DNA of 64,000 nucleotides from Phlebotomus papatasi (lineage: Eukaryota > Arthropoda > Insecta > Diptera > Psychodidae), in NCBI RefSeq assembly GCF_024763615.1, contig NC_077222.1, forward strand, positions 39,990,001-40,054,000, in the 5' to 3' direction. This document shows positions 45,897 through 56,993 of this stretch, piece after piece (the stretch's first letter is position 1; the number at the start of each line of letters is the position of its first letter). Below the pieces are notes generated by a model. The model ran no database searches, had not been told where the DNA came from, and was given only the letters and a program-made list of their open reading frames with translations. Both the position numbers and the translations under genes were made by a program.

Positions 45897-47295
45897 ATGG
45901 TGTAAAATGAGTAACTTTATAAGGGCTATAAAGTTTTTTTTTCTTCGAGAGTTCCTTATGTTTGAGGAGTTACTTTACAATCAATATGCGTGATTTTATT
46001 TCTTCTTATGAAAACAAAATCGAGAATGAGAATCAATTCGTCAGAAATATGCAAAACAGCAACCAAAATATTCTGCTGTGAAGCAGAAACGAAGAAGATT
46101 CACATCAAAACAATTTCCATGCAATCGGGAACACTTTACTGAAAACACGATAAAAGATAGATTATTCCCGAATGGAAATAAACAATTCTTCAGCCAAGAC
46201 GACGCACTCGAGTCCAAACAAAGACATGGTTGAAAATGGTGCAATCGTCTGGTGAATTGTTTGGGATATAAACACCCAACCACGAAATGAGGAGTTTATC
46301 GAGAAGTCATCGAATTGCTAAACACACTGAACAATTACGTCTTCAAAATAATTTTATTAAATTTATCTTTAAGCACAATTGAGCGATAAAAAAGTTTACC
46401 ATCTTGGGATTTCGCAAATGCACCTTGAGAATACCCAGTGAACAAAAAGGTACACAAACTTCCATTGGGAGATAAGATTCAGTGAGTAAGGGGCTAAGTT
46501 GCTCAGAGAATTAAGTTGTTTATTATTTTTCTTGGCGTTAAATGTTGGCGCCAGTTATTTGGAAAATTTGTGGCATAATTTACTGCGTGGCACAGTCATG
46601 TTCCTTGCCTTGCCTCCCTCATTTTGATATTAATAGATGGGCACAACATAATCACCTCATGTTGCGGAGACTTGCCTAAGTGCTGTTGTTTTTCTCAGCT
46701 ACATCAAATAAACAAATTGATAAATTTATGAAATAAAAGAATGTGGTTTAAAATCCAAAGTTGAGTTGAGAAAATGGAATAATATTGGCAATTTTGCAAA
46801 ATTGTAAAATATTAAAATTAATATTTGAAATTAGGTATTTCTTTGATTGATTTGGCTTATTTGTCAAGATTGCAGGAGTAGAGGAAGGTGGGACAGTTTC
46901 AAGCAGTTGAGTTTTTAAAACTAATTTACCAAATATTTATTTGTGAAATATCAGGTTAATCAAGCCCATCCAGCTTTTTTTTACGATACTGGCTATTTTA
47001 AAATTACAATACATTTCCTAAACATATTTTTTGGCTGCACTGCAACAGAGATTTGGCCCTCTTTCCAAAATTTTTCAAAATTAAAGTTTTACTGACAATT
47101 TTAAATTACTTACTGATCAATTTGAATTTGCTAATTTACTGATTTTTTTTTCAATTTTATTGTTGCAGAATTTTTAAAATTTACTAATCTCACTTAAAAA
47201 GAAGATAGGGAGTCGAGATACGGAACTTTCAAAACCTACGTTCAATATTGAATTTTACTCTCAGTTTCGAGATTCTCAGATTCGAGGAATTCTTA
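45897..47295. other. Intergenic, unique 46300-46700
   Basis: No gene supported. 46380-46700 is repeat-free and less AT-rich. GGAAGGTGGGACAGTTTCAAGC at 46883 looks like a lone end of a G-rich-terminus MITE. Confidence 0.4.
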
Positions 47296-47545
47296 ATGGT
47301 ACTATTCCAATGAAAAATGAATATGATTCTTTTTTAGCACTTTACTATGCTCAAGTGGTGCTACATAATCGACTTTCCTTTGCATTGGTTCCTGTCACGA
47401 CTGTTTGGTGGTTTTAGAACACGGCAAGATATGGGAAAAACAGTCGAGACAGTAACAAATATGAAAAAATCGATAATGCAGAATCATTTGAGAACAGCAT
47501 AGTACTAAACAAAAACATGTTCATTCTTCATTGGAATAACACCAT
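47296..47545. mobile_element. MITE, ATGGTRYTATTCCAATGAA ends
   Basis: AATGGTACTATTCCAATGAAAAATG at 47296 and the complement CATTCTTCATTGGAATAACACCAT at the right end; the match continues inward to about 65 bp. No coding frame. Confidence 0.78.
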
Positions 47546-48487
47546 ATAACTGAACACATATTTTCTTCGCGATGTCATGTGATCTACTATTAGGAACTTT
47601 ATAAGAAACATGTTCAATTTGTTTTTGACCCTTTATAATTATATCTACTTGCCAACGGATAACTTAATTTAGCTCAACCGAGTCTAAGATTTTTAAATTT
47701 CGTAAGAGACCTTGTCTTTTTTGGATATTTTTTATATTCGTTGTATTCGTTGTGTTGATTCGTGCAATATTTGCATCATGCTGTACTTTTGTCTGTCGCT
47801 ATGAAGCGAATTTTGTTCAATCCGTTTTTCACTTTAAGAACGACTGTTGATAACAATATTATATATTATAGTTTTGTTTTAGTCATTTTCAAGAATATTT
47901 CACATGCTGACAGTATTTCTGTATCGAATTATTGTTCGACAATCAAAAGATTTATTCACATTCAGGTACCTAAGGGTTTTAACCAAAGTCACATGTGCCT
48001 TTACAGCCATACTTAACGGTCACACTATCACGTCTGAGTTCCATTAGGGTAGAATGGGTAAGCATAACTCACAACCTTCTCCAAATGTGAATCCGTCACA
48101 ATTTCTAATAATTTCGTTATAATAACAGTGTTAATTTTTATTTATATAATAAGGCTCACGGCAAAAATCCTTAATGCTAAAGTCCTGAACACTAAAATCC
48201 CGAATTCATAAGAGTGTCACAGCTAGTTAGTCCTACGATTGGGCCCACACGGCCCACACTCGCTGAAGACAGAGGGACATTTTCTGTTATGTGTGTAAAT
48301 TATTACATACATTACCCTCCACGTGACTTCGATCCTTTTAGGAGTCCTATCATTCGGGTAGAATTGGACAGTGCGATATTATGGTTTGCATTAGAAGGGA
48401 CCACTATTAATTCAGAGTAAACACCTCATTCTCTATGCACTGAAATATTTTAAATAGATGTTCCCATTTTGATTAGGTTCTGAATTA
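47546..48487. other. Intergenic, partial CGGGATTTTGG repeat
   Basis: 48155-48210 holds four AAAATCC-type units of the foldback repeat at 39330, and 48213-48300 resembles its spacer (CACACGGCCCACACTCGC). The frame at 47762-48016 has no domain. Confidence 0.45.
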
Positions 48488-48636
48488 TGAGCAGTGCACA
48501 ATAACTTTTGTTTTGTAAATATGTTTTTGACATTTCAGTGACAGTGAGTGAGATCTAGATATAGTTCTCTCGTTTACTCACATAGAAAGTTTCGAAGGCA
48601 TGTTAAAAGACAAAACTTATTGTGCGATGGGCATTA
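48488..48636 (+). mobile_element. GCGCACAATAACTTTTGTT MITE, copy 3
   Basis: GAGCAGTGCACAATAACTTTTGTTTTGTAAA and the inverted GACAAAACTTATTGTGCGATGGGCAT. Shares AGTGAGATCTAGATAT with copy 1. Confidence 0.8.
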
Positions 48637-49659
48637 GAATACTTTAACTTCAAAATAAAAAAAAAACAAATAAATAAAATGGAAGAGAACATACTTTCAA
48701 ATCACAATTGATATTGATATGCATTAGCTTAATCACTTTTGCATTTGTCAAACGTTTGCGTTTTATGTTGTGCATTTTTTGCAGAGTGAATGATCTTTCG
48801 TATGCCCTTGCTGTGGAGGTTAAGGGAAATCTTCCATGCTTCGCACATGCTCTGCCTTTGAACTGAACACTTTATATTTTCCTCATCTTCCTTTAATGAA
48901 TCTGACATAATGTTTTTCAGGAAATTTGTGTCTTAAAACCACTTATTAAAACATATTACCAGATTCATTAAAGAAATATGGGAAAAATATGAAGCGTTCG
49001 AAACCAGTCTAAGCCTGAAAAAGAACTTCTATACTTAAAGATTTTTTTTTTGGGAAAAACCACTTAATGGTGCCTTGAGAAAACATGCAACCCATCATGT
49101 CCAGGGGAATTCACTTTACTTTGTTTACTACAAAAACCTAAAAAAAAAGTTAGGTAAAACATTCCTTGTTTTGATTTGAACTGCACAATTTTATTAATTG
49201 GAACTGATAAAATTTTTATTTGGTCGTTTTCAGGTATTTTGATTAAAATGACCATCGATAAGCTCAAATAAGCAAATGGTATCTGAAATTCTTTACATGC
49301 GACTTAAGAGAAAAATTTCATTTGCTGACTAATTTTACCCCGGTCTCCCTTATTCTGTAATATCTACACTGATTTGAACTTCTTTTAAGAATTTTTTATC
49401 ATTATTATTTTTTAAATCAAAGAAAAATAATTAGGATAGTCTACTCTCATCCAGTTGTGGGTAGAGTCATCGAGAATTAAAAGTCAGTATCAATATTCTT
49501 TGTGCTTTTAAACTTTCACAACATATTTTAATTAGATGTGTTTACCATTCTTTTTTAACATTGAGCGTTAACATTTTTCATATCATTCAGAAAATTAAAG
49601 TTTTCTTATTTTAAATTTTAAAAGTCCGGTATTTAATTAGAAAATATAGCAGGAAATAG
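48637..49659. other. Intergenic
   Basis: No gene supported. A loose inverted pair around TCTGACATAATG (48902) and CAGATTCATTAAAG (48960) spans about 100 bp. A lone CCCCGGTCTCCC end is at 49338. Confidence 0.45.
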
Positions 49660-49860
49660 ACTGAGACACTGAACCTTTCTTGATTTTCACAATTTTATTC
49701 TCTACGACGTTTCGAGGATGGATGTCCTCTTCATCAGGTATCGAATATGGCAGGGAAAATCACGTATAGGTGGGAGTTGCTACACTGCACTTGAACTTTG
49801 ATCACAACTTGATCCGTGATGTTCACCATTCGACTGGCTGACACAGACACATTATTAGAC
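49660..49860 (-). mobile_element. Fragment of hammerhead-bearing retroelement
   Basis: A less AT-rich 200-bp segment containing a hammerhead core and the phrase CGACGTTTCG...TCATCAGG, a wording typical of Penelope-like element repeats. No reverse transcriptase or GIY-YIG frame is present nearby. Confidence 0.45.
49710..49737 (-). ncRNA. Hammerhead-type ribozyme core
   Basis: Minus strand: CTGATGA, stem II GAGGA paired with TCCTC over a 6-nt loop, then GAAA: an exact match to the consensus. GAAAC-GTC can supply the short stem III and GUC cleavage triplet, and GTA after it pairs with TAC before CTGATGA (after one intervening C) as a minimal stem I. Confidence 0.65.
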
Positions 49861-51727
49861 ATTAGAAAATATAAGAAAATAAGAAAAGCAATTTTAAAGG
49901 AAGTAATAAGTCATTGACCAAGGAGTCAGTTAACTCAGGAAATAAAATAGAAATGAATATTTGTAAGGTTACTTAATATTTCCTTATTATGCCGCATTTT
50001 TAAAGACTTTGCAAATTTTATGCAAATTCATTTTCCACAAAGTTCCAGCATTCATATGCTCTACTACAAAATTTATGCAAATTTTGACCAGAGCGCGAAA
50101 ATGAAGAATATAATTTATTGAAGCGTGGTTTCGAATTTAAATAATCCGACTGGAGAAGATTCATGATTCCATTAAAATATTAAATCAATTTGAGATGAAC
50201 GGGAGTGAGAATGTTCATCAAAAGACCGGATGATTTTATGACTTGTGTCAGATGAGAAAAGGTGGAAAATCATCATTTACATTTTGATAATTTTCATCAA
50301 GCAAATAATATAGTGATTTTGATTTATTAACACCTTGTCATTCACATTTGATTGACTCTTATGACCAATTATCGCTTTAGTGTTTCTGTGTTTTGCTTTT
50401 AAAATGTTGCAAAATGATAATTGAATGATTATGATGAAAATTATTTTCAGTTTGATATTTTTGATATGACAGATTCTTTTTTTTTTGCTAATTTGATTTT
50501 GAACTGATTGATTGATATTTGATCGATATTGATATAATTTTCACAAATTAAGGCTTTTATTAATTTTTTCCAATGGTGCAAAATGAATTGAGAGTGCATG
50601 TGCATACACTTATACAGAATGCAGCAATAAAAAAATCTGGACTGCAAGTTGGAGTTTTGCTGAGTGCTTGAATTTTTATTGTGACTTTCCATGCGATTTT
50701 ATGCAAATTTGCTCAGTGAGACGATTCTTCGTATGTAACTTCTTCAGCTTAGCCGTTCATTATGTAAAATTTTATTGAAGGGAAAAAAAGTTTTCCTCGA
50801 CCGAGGATTTGGCATTAGGAGGAGGAATGTACACCCAAGTTTGGTCTCATGGGTAATAAATTTATGGTGTAGACACACTGTTGTTCTATTTAGTCAAAAG
50901 AGACGTCTCTCTCTCCTCGTCTTCACGTATGAATATAAATTACCGGAAATCTGCAAAGTATTTTTTCATCTCTTGTAACATTTTGTGCCTATTTCCATCA
51001 TGATTCCACATTCCGCGGGTGGCACTCTTTTGCAAATAGACATTTTAGGTAACATACAATGCAATCTTACATCACAATAGAGGCTATTTTCGCAAATGTC
51101 GAGCTTCAGTCTTTAACCTGGAATTTTTTGCCATACAACTTCCTCAAAGTCTCCCATCGAATCCGAGGCAATTTTTGCGGGGTCTTCATGCGCCGCTGGG
51201 GCCTCACGTTTTCCTACTCGCCCAAAAAAAAAAACCTTCCGACCACATTGACTGACATGACGAACACGTGACGGGTTTTCTTTAGCGCAACTCCGCCCTT
51301 TTCGCGGAGCATTGCCACAAACCGTTGTATGATGCCAATACCACGGTCGTACATTTGCAATTTCACATGAGGCTCCTATGCAATTGTGCCAAAGCGTCAC
51401 ACAATCAAAAAGCACGTTTTTTTTATCAGCCTCTTGCTTAGCTCCCATTGGTCGATTATATTTTAGATTTCTTACGAGGGTCTACCTAACCCTTCATTTT
51501 CATCGCAAGGTGGGTGCATTTCGCAAGGACAGAAAAGGTGGTCGTTCAGGCCTCCCTTTATTCACTACGATGGGTGCTCAACTGCATAATTGCTTACACA
51601 AATTGTTACCAATTTAAGCGGTTTAGCTGCAAATTATTAATGTTGATGACTACTTACATATTCCTAGTCCTCTTTCATCTTTAATATGTTACACATCCAA
51701 ACTTATTGAGGGGTTTATCATTTAACA
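49861..51727. other. Unique region with GC-rich island 50950-51620
   Basis: No repeats recognised. 51060-51600 is distinctly GC-richer; its minus frame of 111 codons (51113-51448) and opposing plus frames all lack domains. Candidate conserved non-coding DNA or an unrecognised exon. Confidence 0.35.
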
Positions 51728-51760
51728 TACAGTACACTCTCTCAAATTCGAGCAGTTGGA
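51728..51760 (+). mobile_element. Lone TACAGTACACTCTCTC end
   Basis: TACAGTACACTCTCTCAAATTCGAG matches the terminal repeat of the element at 55810-56155; no partner end found. Confidence 0.5.
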
Positions 51761-51874
51761 AACAAAACGTTACCCTATTACAGAAAAATTATCCAGTGAG
51801 CACTAAATCGACTTGTCAGAATATAAGTAGAATAAGTCGATTTTTTGCAAAATTCGTTTTTTTCGCTTTTCGAG

Positions 51875-53176
51875 TAGGGGATACCGGGGAGTTTTGGGAC
51901 GCTTTTTCATGTTTTTACTTTGAGACAGTATTCCAAAAAAACACGATAGTGTATTACAATTTTATGCGGTCTATAGGATACTTATGGGTATTGACTTTAT
52001 AAAAAGTACTCGATAGAACTTGGAAAACAGCTGAGTTTTCTTGGAGAAGATAAAACATTTAACTTGACGCTTTGTCCCAAACCTCCCCGATGTGGGGCAG
52101 TATGGGACGCAAAAGGGGATGTTTGAGACGCGTTTCTTCTCGCATAATTTGCTTTATTTAAGCACGTTAACTAATTTTAAGTACTAGATTAAAAATATTT
52201 CTGATAGAAATAAAAATGTTTCATCTTTTTTTCATACTTAGAAATTAATATCAATTTAATTTGTACAGTACAGTCATTTATTGTCAATCAATTATTTAAA
52301 GTTTTTTTTTCTTATTTTCCATCTACCTTTCTTTTCTTTTTTTTTAATTCTAAGTATTGCAATCATGATCATCAAATTCCTCACGCGAGTGGATTTTCTT
52401 GCAACTTTTAGTTTTGAACTCATTGGCGGATTCCTGTTTGATTTTATGACAACTGCATGTTAACTGTTTTTTCCATATTTCTCTGAAAAAGCTCTCGTCT
52501 TGCCCTTTCTGGAGAATTTGTGAGAATTGTAGAAGATATTGCTCGAGAAATTTTCGAGAAAATAGTTTTTAACGGGATTGAGCAAAGGTCGAATATCCTC
52601 TGGAGACTAAATTATTGATTCCCAAGACATTGATAGTTTAATTGTCCCTGTAAACAACTGCCCAACTGGTAAAGTTTGCACAAAAGGTAGATTTCCAGTA
52701 GAAACTGGGCATTACTCTCCATTTTGACTATAAAAAATTGCATGCCACCTACAATCTTATCGAAAATCAACGTCCCATTCATCCCCTTTCAGGTGTCCCA
52801 AACATCCCCGCGGGTAGCTTTGGTATTTAGAACCTTTAAGTAAAAAACAAGAGCGTGTAATCTCTGAAACTTTGATAAAAATATGTTCCCAGATTATACT
52901 GCTAGCTAATGAGATAAAAAAGTTTTGATTATATATCGCTGATATAAAATACAAAGAGTAAAACTGGGAAATCAAAAAATGCAATTTTTATCAATTTTTA
53001 AGAAAGTGTTCATAGAATTAAAACAATAAAACTGAGGATATCCATTCTTTTAGTGAAGATACATCTTAATATTGTTTACGATTGAATAGTGGTTAAATCT
53101 CAATTATTTCAAAAATTAATGAAAAAACCGCCTTGTCCCACACTACCCCTGTCCCAAACCTCCCCGGTCTCCCCTA
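51875..53176. mobile_element. TAGGGGATACCGGGGAG element, 1.3 kb
   Basis: TAGGGGATACCGGGGAGTTTTGGGAC and the inverted GTCCCAAACCTCCCCGGTCTCCCCTA ending at 53176 form terminal repeats of about 26 bp with TA flanks. Further internal copies of TGTCCCAAAC.TCCCCG occur at 52074 and 52796. Interior frames show no transposase. Lone ends elsewhere at 38540 and 49338. Confidence 0.85.
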
Positions 53177-53354
53177 CTCCTTGACATCCTCTACCTTCCC
53201 TGTGAATATTATACCTGAAAGTTAATTATTCGCAAAGTTATAGGGGTTTCAAGTCTTAAAAATCCTATACTCAACATATAAAATTTGAGTTTGAAATCGC
53301 TCTCCTGTAAAGTTGGCCATTCGCGAGTTATTCGTTTTATATTCTGAACTGTCG
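53177..53354. other. Spacer
   Basis: Nothing recognised. Confidence 0.4.
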
Positions 53355-53575
53355 AAATGTTAACTGATTTTAATTCCGCTGAAAACATGTATTTTCAGCT
53401 GAACTGTGCTAACCTTAAAACGACACTCGCGAGACAGTGTCATTTTCATATATTTGGTTAACACTTTTTGTTCGAAAACTACTGATCCGTAAGTATATTT
53501 TTGCTGATCGACTAAGCAAAAATATCCCGAAAAAGTTGCTTTTTTCAGCTAACTGTGCTCTCTGGGGTCTTTATG
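53355..53575 (+). repeat. GTTAGCTGAAAA repeat, copy 1
   Basis: Contains CAGCTGAACTGTGCTAACC, TTGGTTAACACTTTTTGTTCG, TTTTGCTGATCGACTAAG and TCAGCTAACTGTGCTC. Inverted copy at 59415-59625. Confidence 0.7.
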
Positions 53576-54030
53576 CTCATATTAAATTTATTGTGAATTC
53601 CATAAAAAAATCTTAAGATTGAAAAATTACAGCATAACTAAGAAAAACCGTGCAAATTTTAGCATATTTCTTTCATTCCGAATAAATCAAAATCCAATTT
53701 GGAAAATATCAACGAACTTTTGCTTCAAATTTAACTTCCACCCGATTTAAAAAAGTATTATTTAGTAATTCCAATACCTTTCAAATAAATTCAAATTTGA
53801 ACAAAATGACAGAAAAACAAAAATGCAGAATGATTTAATTTTGGTTTTGAAAAATTGAAATGGTGAATTTTCAAGTCAAAGCATATGGTGCTGAAATCTT
53901 AGCCTGGGATACATTCAAAACATATTTAAAAATAATATGTAAAATTAATGGAGTTGTTTTTGAAGTAGAGTTCCATATCATCTAAAAGCCTTACAAGTTA
54001 AAATTTTGGTACAAAATATGAAACAGGATT
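53576..54030. other. Intergenic, AT-rich
   Basis: Nothing recognised. Confidence 0.5.
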
Positions 54031-54949
54031 TAGGGTAGAGTCATCCTTTTTGGCCATGTAAGCACTTTTGGCTGCCTAAAGTAAAATCACATTGTAAGGC
54101 AATTATGAGTTTATTTAGAACAGGAAAATGGGTCTTATTTTGTGACCTCTAATCTAACGAATTAGAAAACCATATTTGATTTTGCATCGATTTGATTAAT
54201 TCTAAGTTATTGAAAGAAATTCTCGACAAGGTATAAAATTACAAAAAAAAAAAATGGGATTCTTAAGAAACTTGTTAATGTTAAGAAAAATTGTTTTGCA
54301 TTATTTCATATTTTTGATGAAAATATTTGATGTTGATGTTTGATGAAAGTCCATTTCATAATTAACTAAATTTTATTGTGATATCATCCTTAATAAGATT
54401 TTCTAACAAATTAAATAAAAAGCGGATGTGGCTAATAGAGCTTACTTTTTCGGCTGTGTAAGTACCTTTGGCCATTCATTTTTCCATACATTTTACACGT
54501 GGAACACCTCGCGGATTTCAGTAAAAACAATCGTGACTTTTGACTGATTTTTACATCAAATAGAAAATGTGCAAAAAGTAGTTTAAAATACCCTAATAAC
54601 TACATAAAATTGGTGTTAAATAAGAATAGGACTTGTGCTGTGTATTTGTGAAAGTTTTCGAGAGCTATTTCTTCTATTATTTTATTAAAATTGAAACAAG
54701 CGGCCAAAAGTGCTTACAAACAATGGCCAAAAGTGCTTACAAAGTGGCCAAAAGTACTGAAACATGCATAGTTGCATAAAATGAATTTTTCACTAAAATA
54801 TCCAAAAAATTTTGGGAATTCTCTTGGATTATTAGGATGATATGGCTTTAAGGTATCTTTGTACAAAATTTCATTTTACTTAAATAAAGATTGTAAAAAT
54901 TACAAACACATGAAACCTTAAAGTGGCCAAAAGTACTTACTCCACCCTA
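54031..54949. mobile_element. TAGGGTAGAGTCATC element, 919 bp
   Basis: TAGGGTAGAGTCATCCTTTTTGGCC and the inverted GGCCAAAAGTACTTACTCCACCCTA. GGCCAAAAGTGCTTACA-type units recur inside (54457, 54709, 54729, 54747). Non-coding; TA flanks. Confidence 0.82.
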
Positions 54950-55624
54950 TGTGAGAACTTTTAACGAGTAAACTGTAGCAAATTACAAATATATCCCTGT
55001 ATGATAAAATATGATGTTTTGAGAAAATAGAGGTGGGTGATTAGATAACTAGAAAGAGGTTTCTTGGGAATGTGTACTTAAAGGTGGTTACTAAAAACCT
55101 CATTCGATATCTCTTTCAATTTAGCCTCTAGGTTAGATAAATAGATAGATAAATGTTTATTTAATGTCATTAGAATATACATTCTGTTACTGACTATATC
55201 TTAAATTAATCTATTAAGGTTGATAGTGGACAGTCGAAAAAACTGACAAACACTTTCATGTGATCTTTTTTTGAAAAGTTCTGAATTCAAAAATTCTATC
55301 GAAACACGATCACGAGAATGTGAATACTGGAAAAATTAACTAAAAAATTATATGAAAAATACAAAAAAATAAGATGACCAATCAAATTATTCCAATTTTA
55401 TCTAAATAAAAATATACTGGAAAAAGGTCGAATGAAGTGGAGAATACACTGAGGGAAGGTCCTAAAGGTCCTCAATGAAAAGAATATTGAAACAACTCCC
55501 CATGGAGTGAGACTGATGTCAGACTTTACCTTGACTGTTAAAAATCAAAGTTTATGTTCTTTAAATGGGTTTTGTGATCAGACTCAAGTATCATTAAGGC
55601 TTGGTTGGGTGCTTATCATGTCAG
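54950..55624. other. Intergenic with short GATA repeat
   Basis: GATAAATAGATAGATAAATG at 55136-55156. No gene supported. Confidence 0.5.
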
Positions 55625-56255
55625 CAGAACCGGTGATAGCGAAAATCCCGGATACTAAAATCTTGAAAGGGCTGAAATTTCGGAAGTCAAAATCTCGAAA
55701 ACCAAAATCCTGGAAGTGTCGAAATTATACAGAGGATAACGGTGAAATAATTTCTTAATACACAGAAAATTTCCATGTGCTTCCAGCAAGCAAGAGTGCA
55801 ATCGTGGAATACAGTAGACTCTCGCAAATTCGGCTCTTTTAAGATCGGGCTACTTTTTAATTCGGGCAGCTGTTACTTTTGAAAAAAGTTTGCTGTCATT
55901 TTTCAAGTTTGATTATGATTATCAAATGCATCAAATATGCTCAAATTTGGCATGGTTTGTCTTAGTTTTGATGTGATTTTGCATTATTGAGGGATTTTCA
56001 TGCAATTTACATTATATATCAGTGTGTAAATTCAATATCTATATGCACATGAATAAAAAATCGTTACATTTCAAAAAGTTTGTCGTCCGAATTTCTGTCT
56101 AATATTCGGCTGACATTTCGGTCCCATATGCCCGAATTTTAGAGAGTTTACTGTACTTTTAAGAATTTGGAATTTTCTCTTTAGTGATTTTGACGTTTTC
56201 GGGATCTTGGCATTCGGGATTTTGGCTTTCGGTATTTTGACTGGACCCATCAGAA
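55625..56255. mobile_element. CGGGATTTTGG foldback, split by a MITE
   Basis: The left arm (55640-55715: AAAATCCCGGATACTAAAATC and similar units) and the right arm (56190-56245: TTCGGGATCTTGGCATTCGGG) are inverted, as at 39330-39735. The spacer holds the complete element 55810-56155. Confidence 0.75.
55810..56155. mobile_element. CAGTARACTCTC MITE, nested
   Basis: TACAGTAGACTCTCGCAAATTCGG and the inverted CCGAATTTTAGAGAGTTTACTGTA, with TA flanks and CAGT termini as in pogo/Tigger-type DNA transposons. It is non-coding and lies inside the foldback, so it is younger. Confidence 0.82.
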
Positions 56256-56372
56256 CATGTTAGTTTCTAGCCTTTTGGGTCTTATGTTCAGATTCAAATA
56301 GTTGTATATCGAGTGTAGGATTATTTCTCGTGAGTGTTTACGGCAAGTGTAAGTACGTCATTTTATCATACT

Positions 56373-56538
56373 GGGGGTTTGGAAATCGTCGGAAGTGGAA
56401 AATCACTCACAAGGATTAATTAATTCATCAACTTTTTCCAGAGCTTTCGGCTCAGTCTCCAAGCTTTCATCGGTTCTGGAAAGAGTTGATGCATTTTTCT
56501 TGAGTGATTTTCCACTTTCGACGATTTGCGGATCCCCA
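56373..56538 (-). mobile_element. Small foldback carrying a hammerhead motif
   Basis: GGTTTGGAAATCGTCGGAAGTGGAAAATCACTC (56376 on) is inverted at 56503-56535. Between the arms lies a hammerhead-like core. It is a miniature version of the arrangement at 24344-24922. Confidence 0.6.
56445..56473 (-). ncRNA. Hammerhead-like core with long stem I
   Basis: Minus strand: CCGATGA (one change from CTGATGA), stem II GCTT with GAGC over a 7-nt loop, then GAAAGCTC as in the 24.4 kb motif. TGGAAAAAGTTG after the predicted cleavage site pairs with CAACTCTTTCCA upstream (11 of 12), an extended stem I, but three extra bases (GAA) lie before the core. Activity doubtful. Confidence 0.45.
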
Positions 56539-56711
56539 TTGATAAAATTATTTTCACGTAGGTTTTTCTGTACAGTCAATACGTCACTTCAATTTTCATC
56601 AATTTCTATATCAAAGTTCATCTCAGGTTCATTTTACATACGCCAAAATATATTTTCTATTTAAGAATATACTTTAGTTGAGATGATTTTTTGTTAGGCT
56701 GAATTCATATG

Positions 56712-56983
56712 GAGCATTCAATGTGTCAAGTAGTAGAGCACTCGCTCTATGATGCAAGTGTCTCGGGTTCGAATCTCCTTTATGTCACCAGGAATTTTTC
56801 TGGCATTAAAGGTGTTCGGATTGCATCCAGTGAGCTTCACTGAACTTGATTCCACGGGGCATGGGACTGACAACTCCATCCCTGTATGAGAAAAAAATAA
56901 TAATGGATGTCCCGAATTTCCCTTGTGGAAGGCCTAGTTCCTCTATGGAACGTTGTGACACCATTATTTTAATATTATTATTA
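56712..56983 (+). mobile_element. tRNA-derived SINE with target duplication
   Basis: Flanked by AATTCATATG direct repeats (56702-56711 and 56984-56993). An A box (GTCAAGTAGTAGAGCAC near 56724) and B box (GGGTTCGAATCTCC near 56764) lie in the head; the tail ends in ATTATTATT, similar to the SINE at 36161. The tail type suggests the same partner LINE for both. Confidence 0.87.
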
Positions 56984-56993
56984 AATTCATATG

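Noticed and set aside
50020..50708. Three ATGCAAAT octamers as a POU-factor cluster
   Set aside because: By composition about five octamers are expected in 64 kb on both strands and about six were seen, so this is not enriched.
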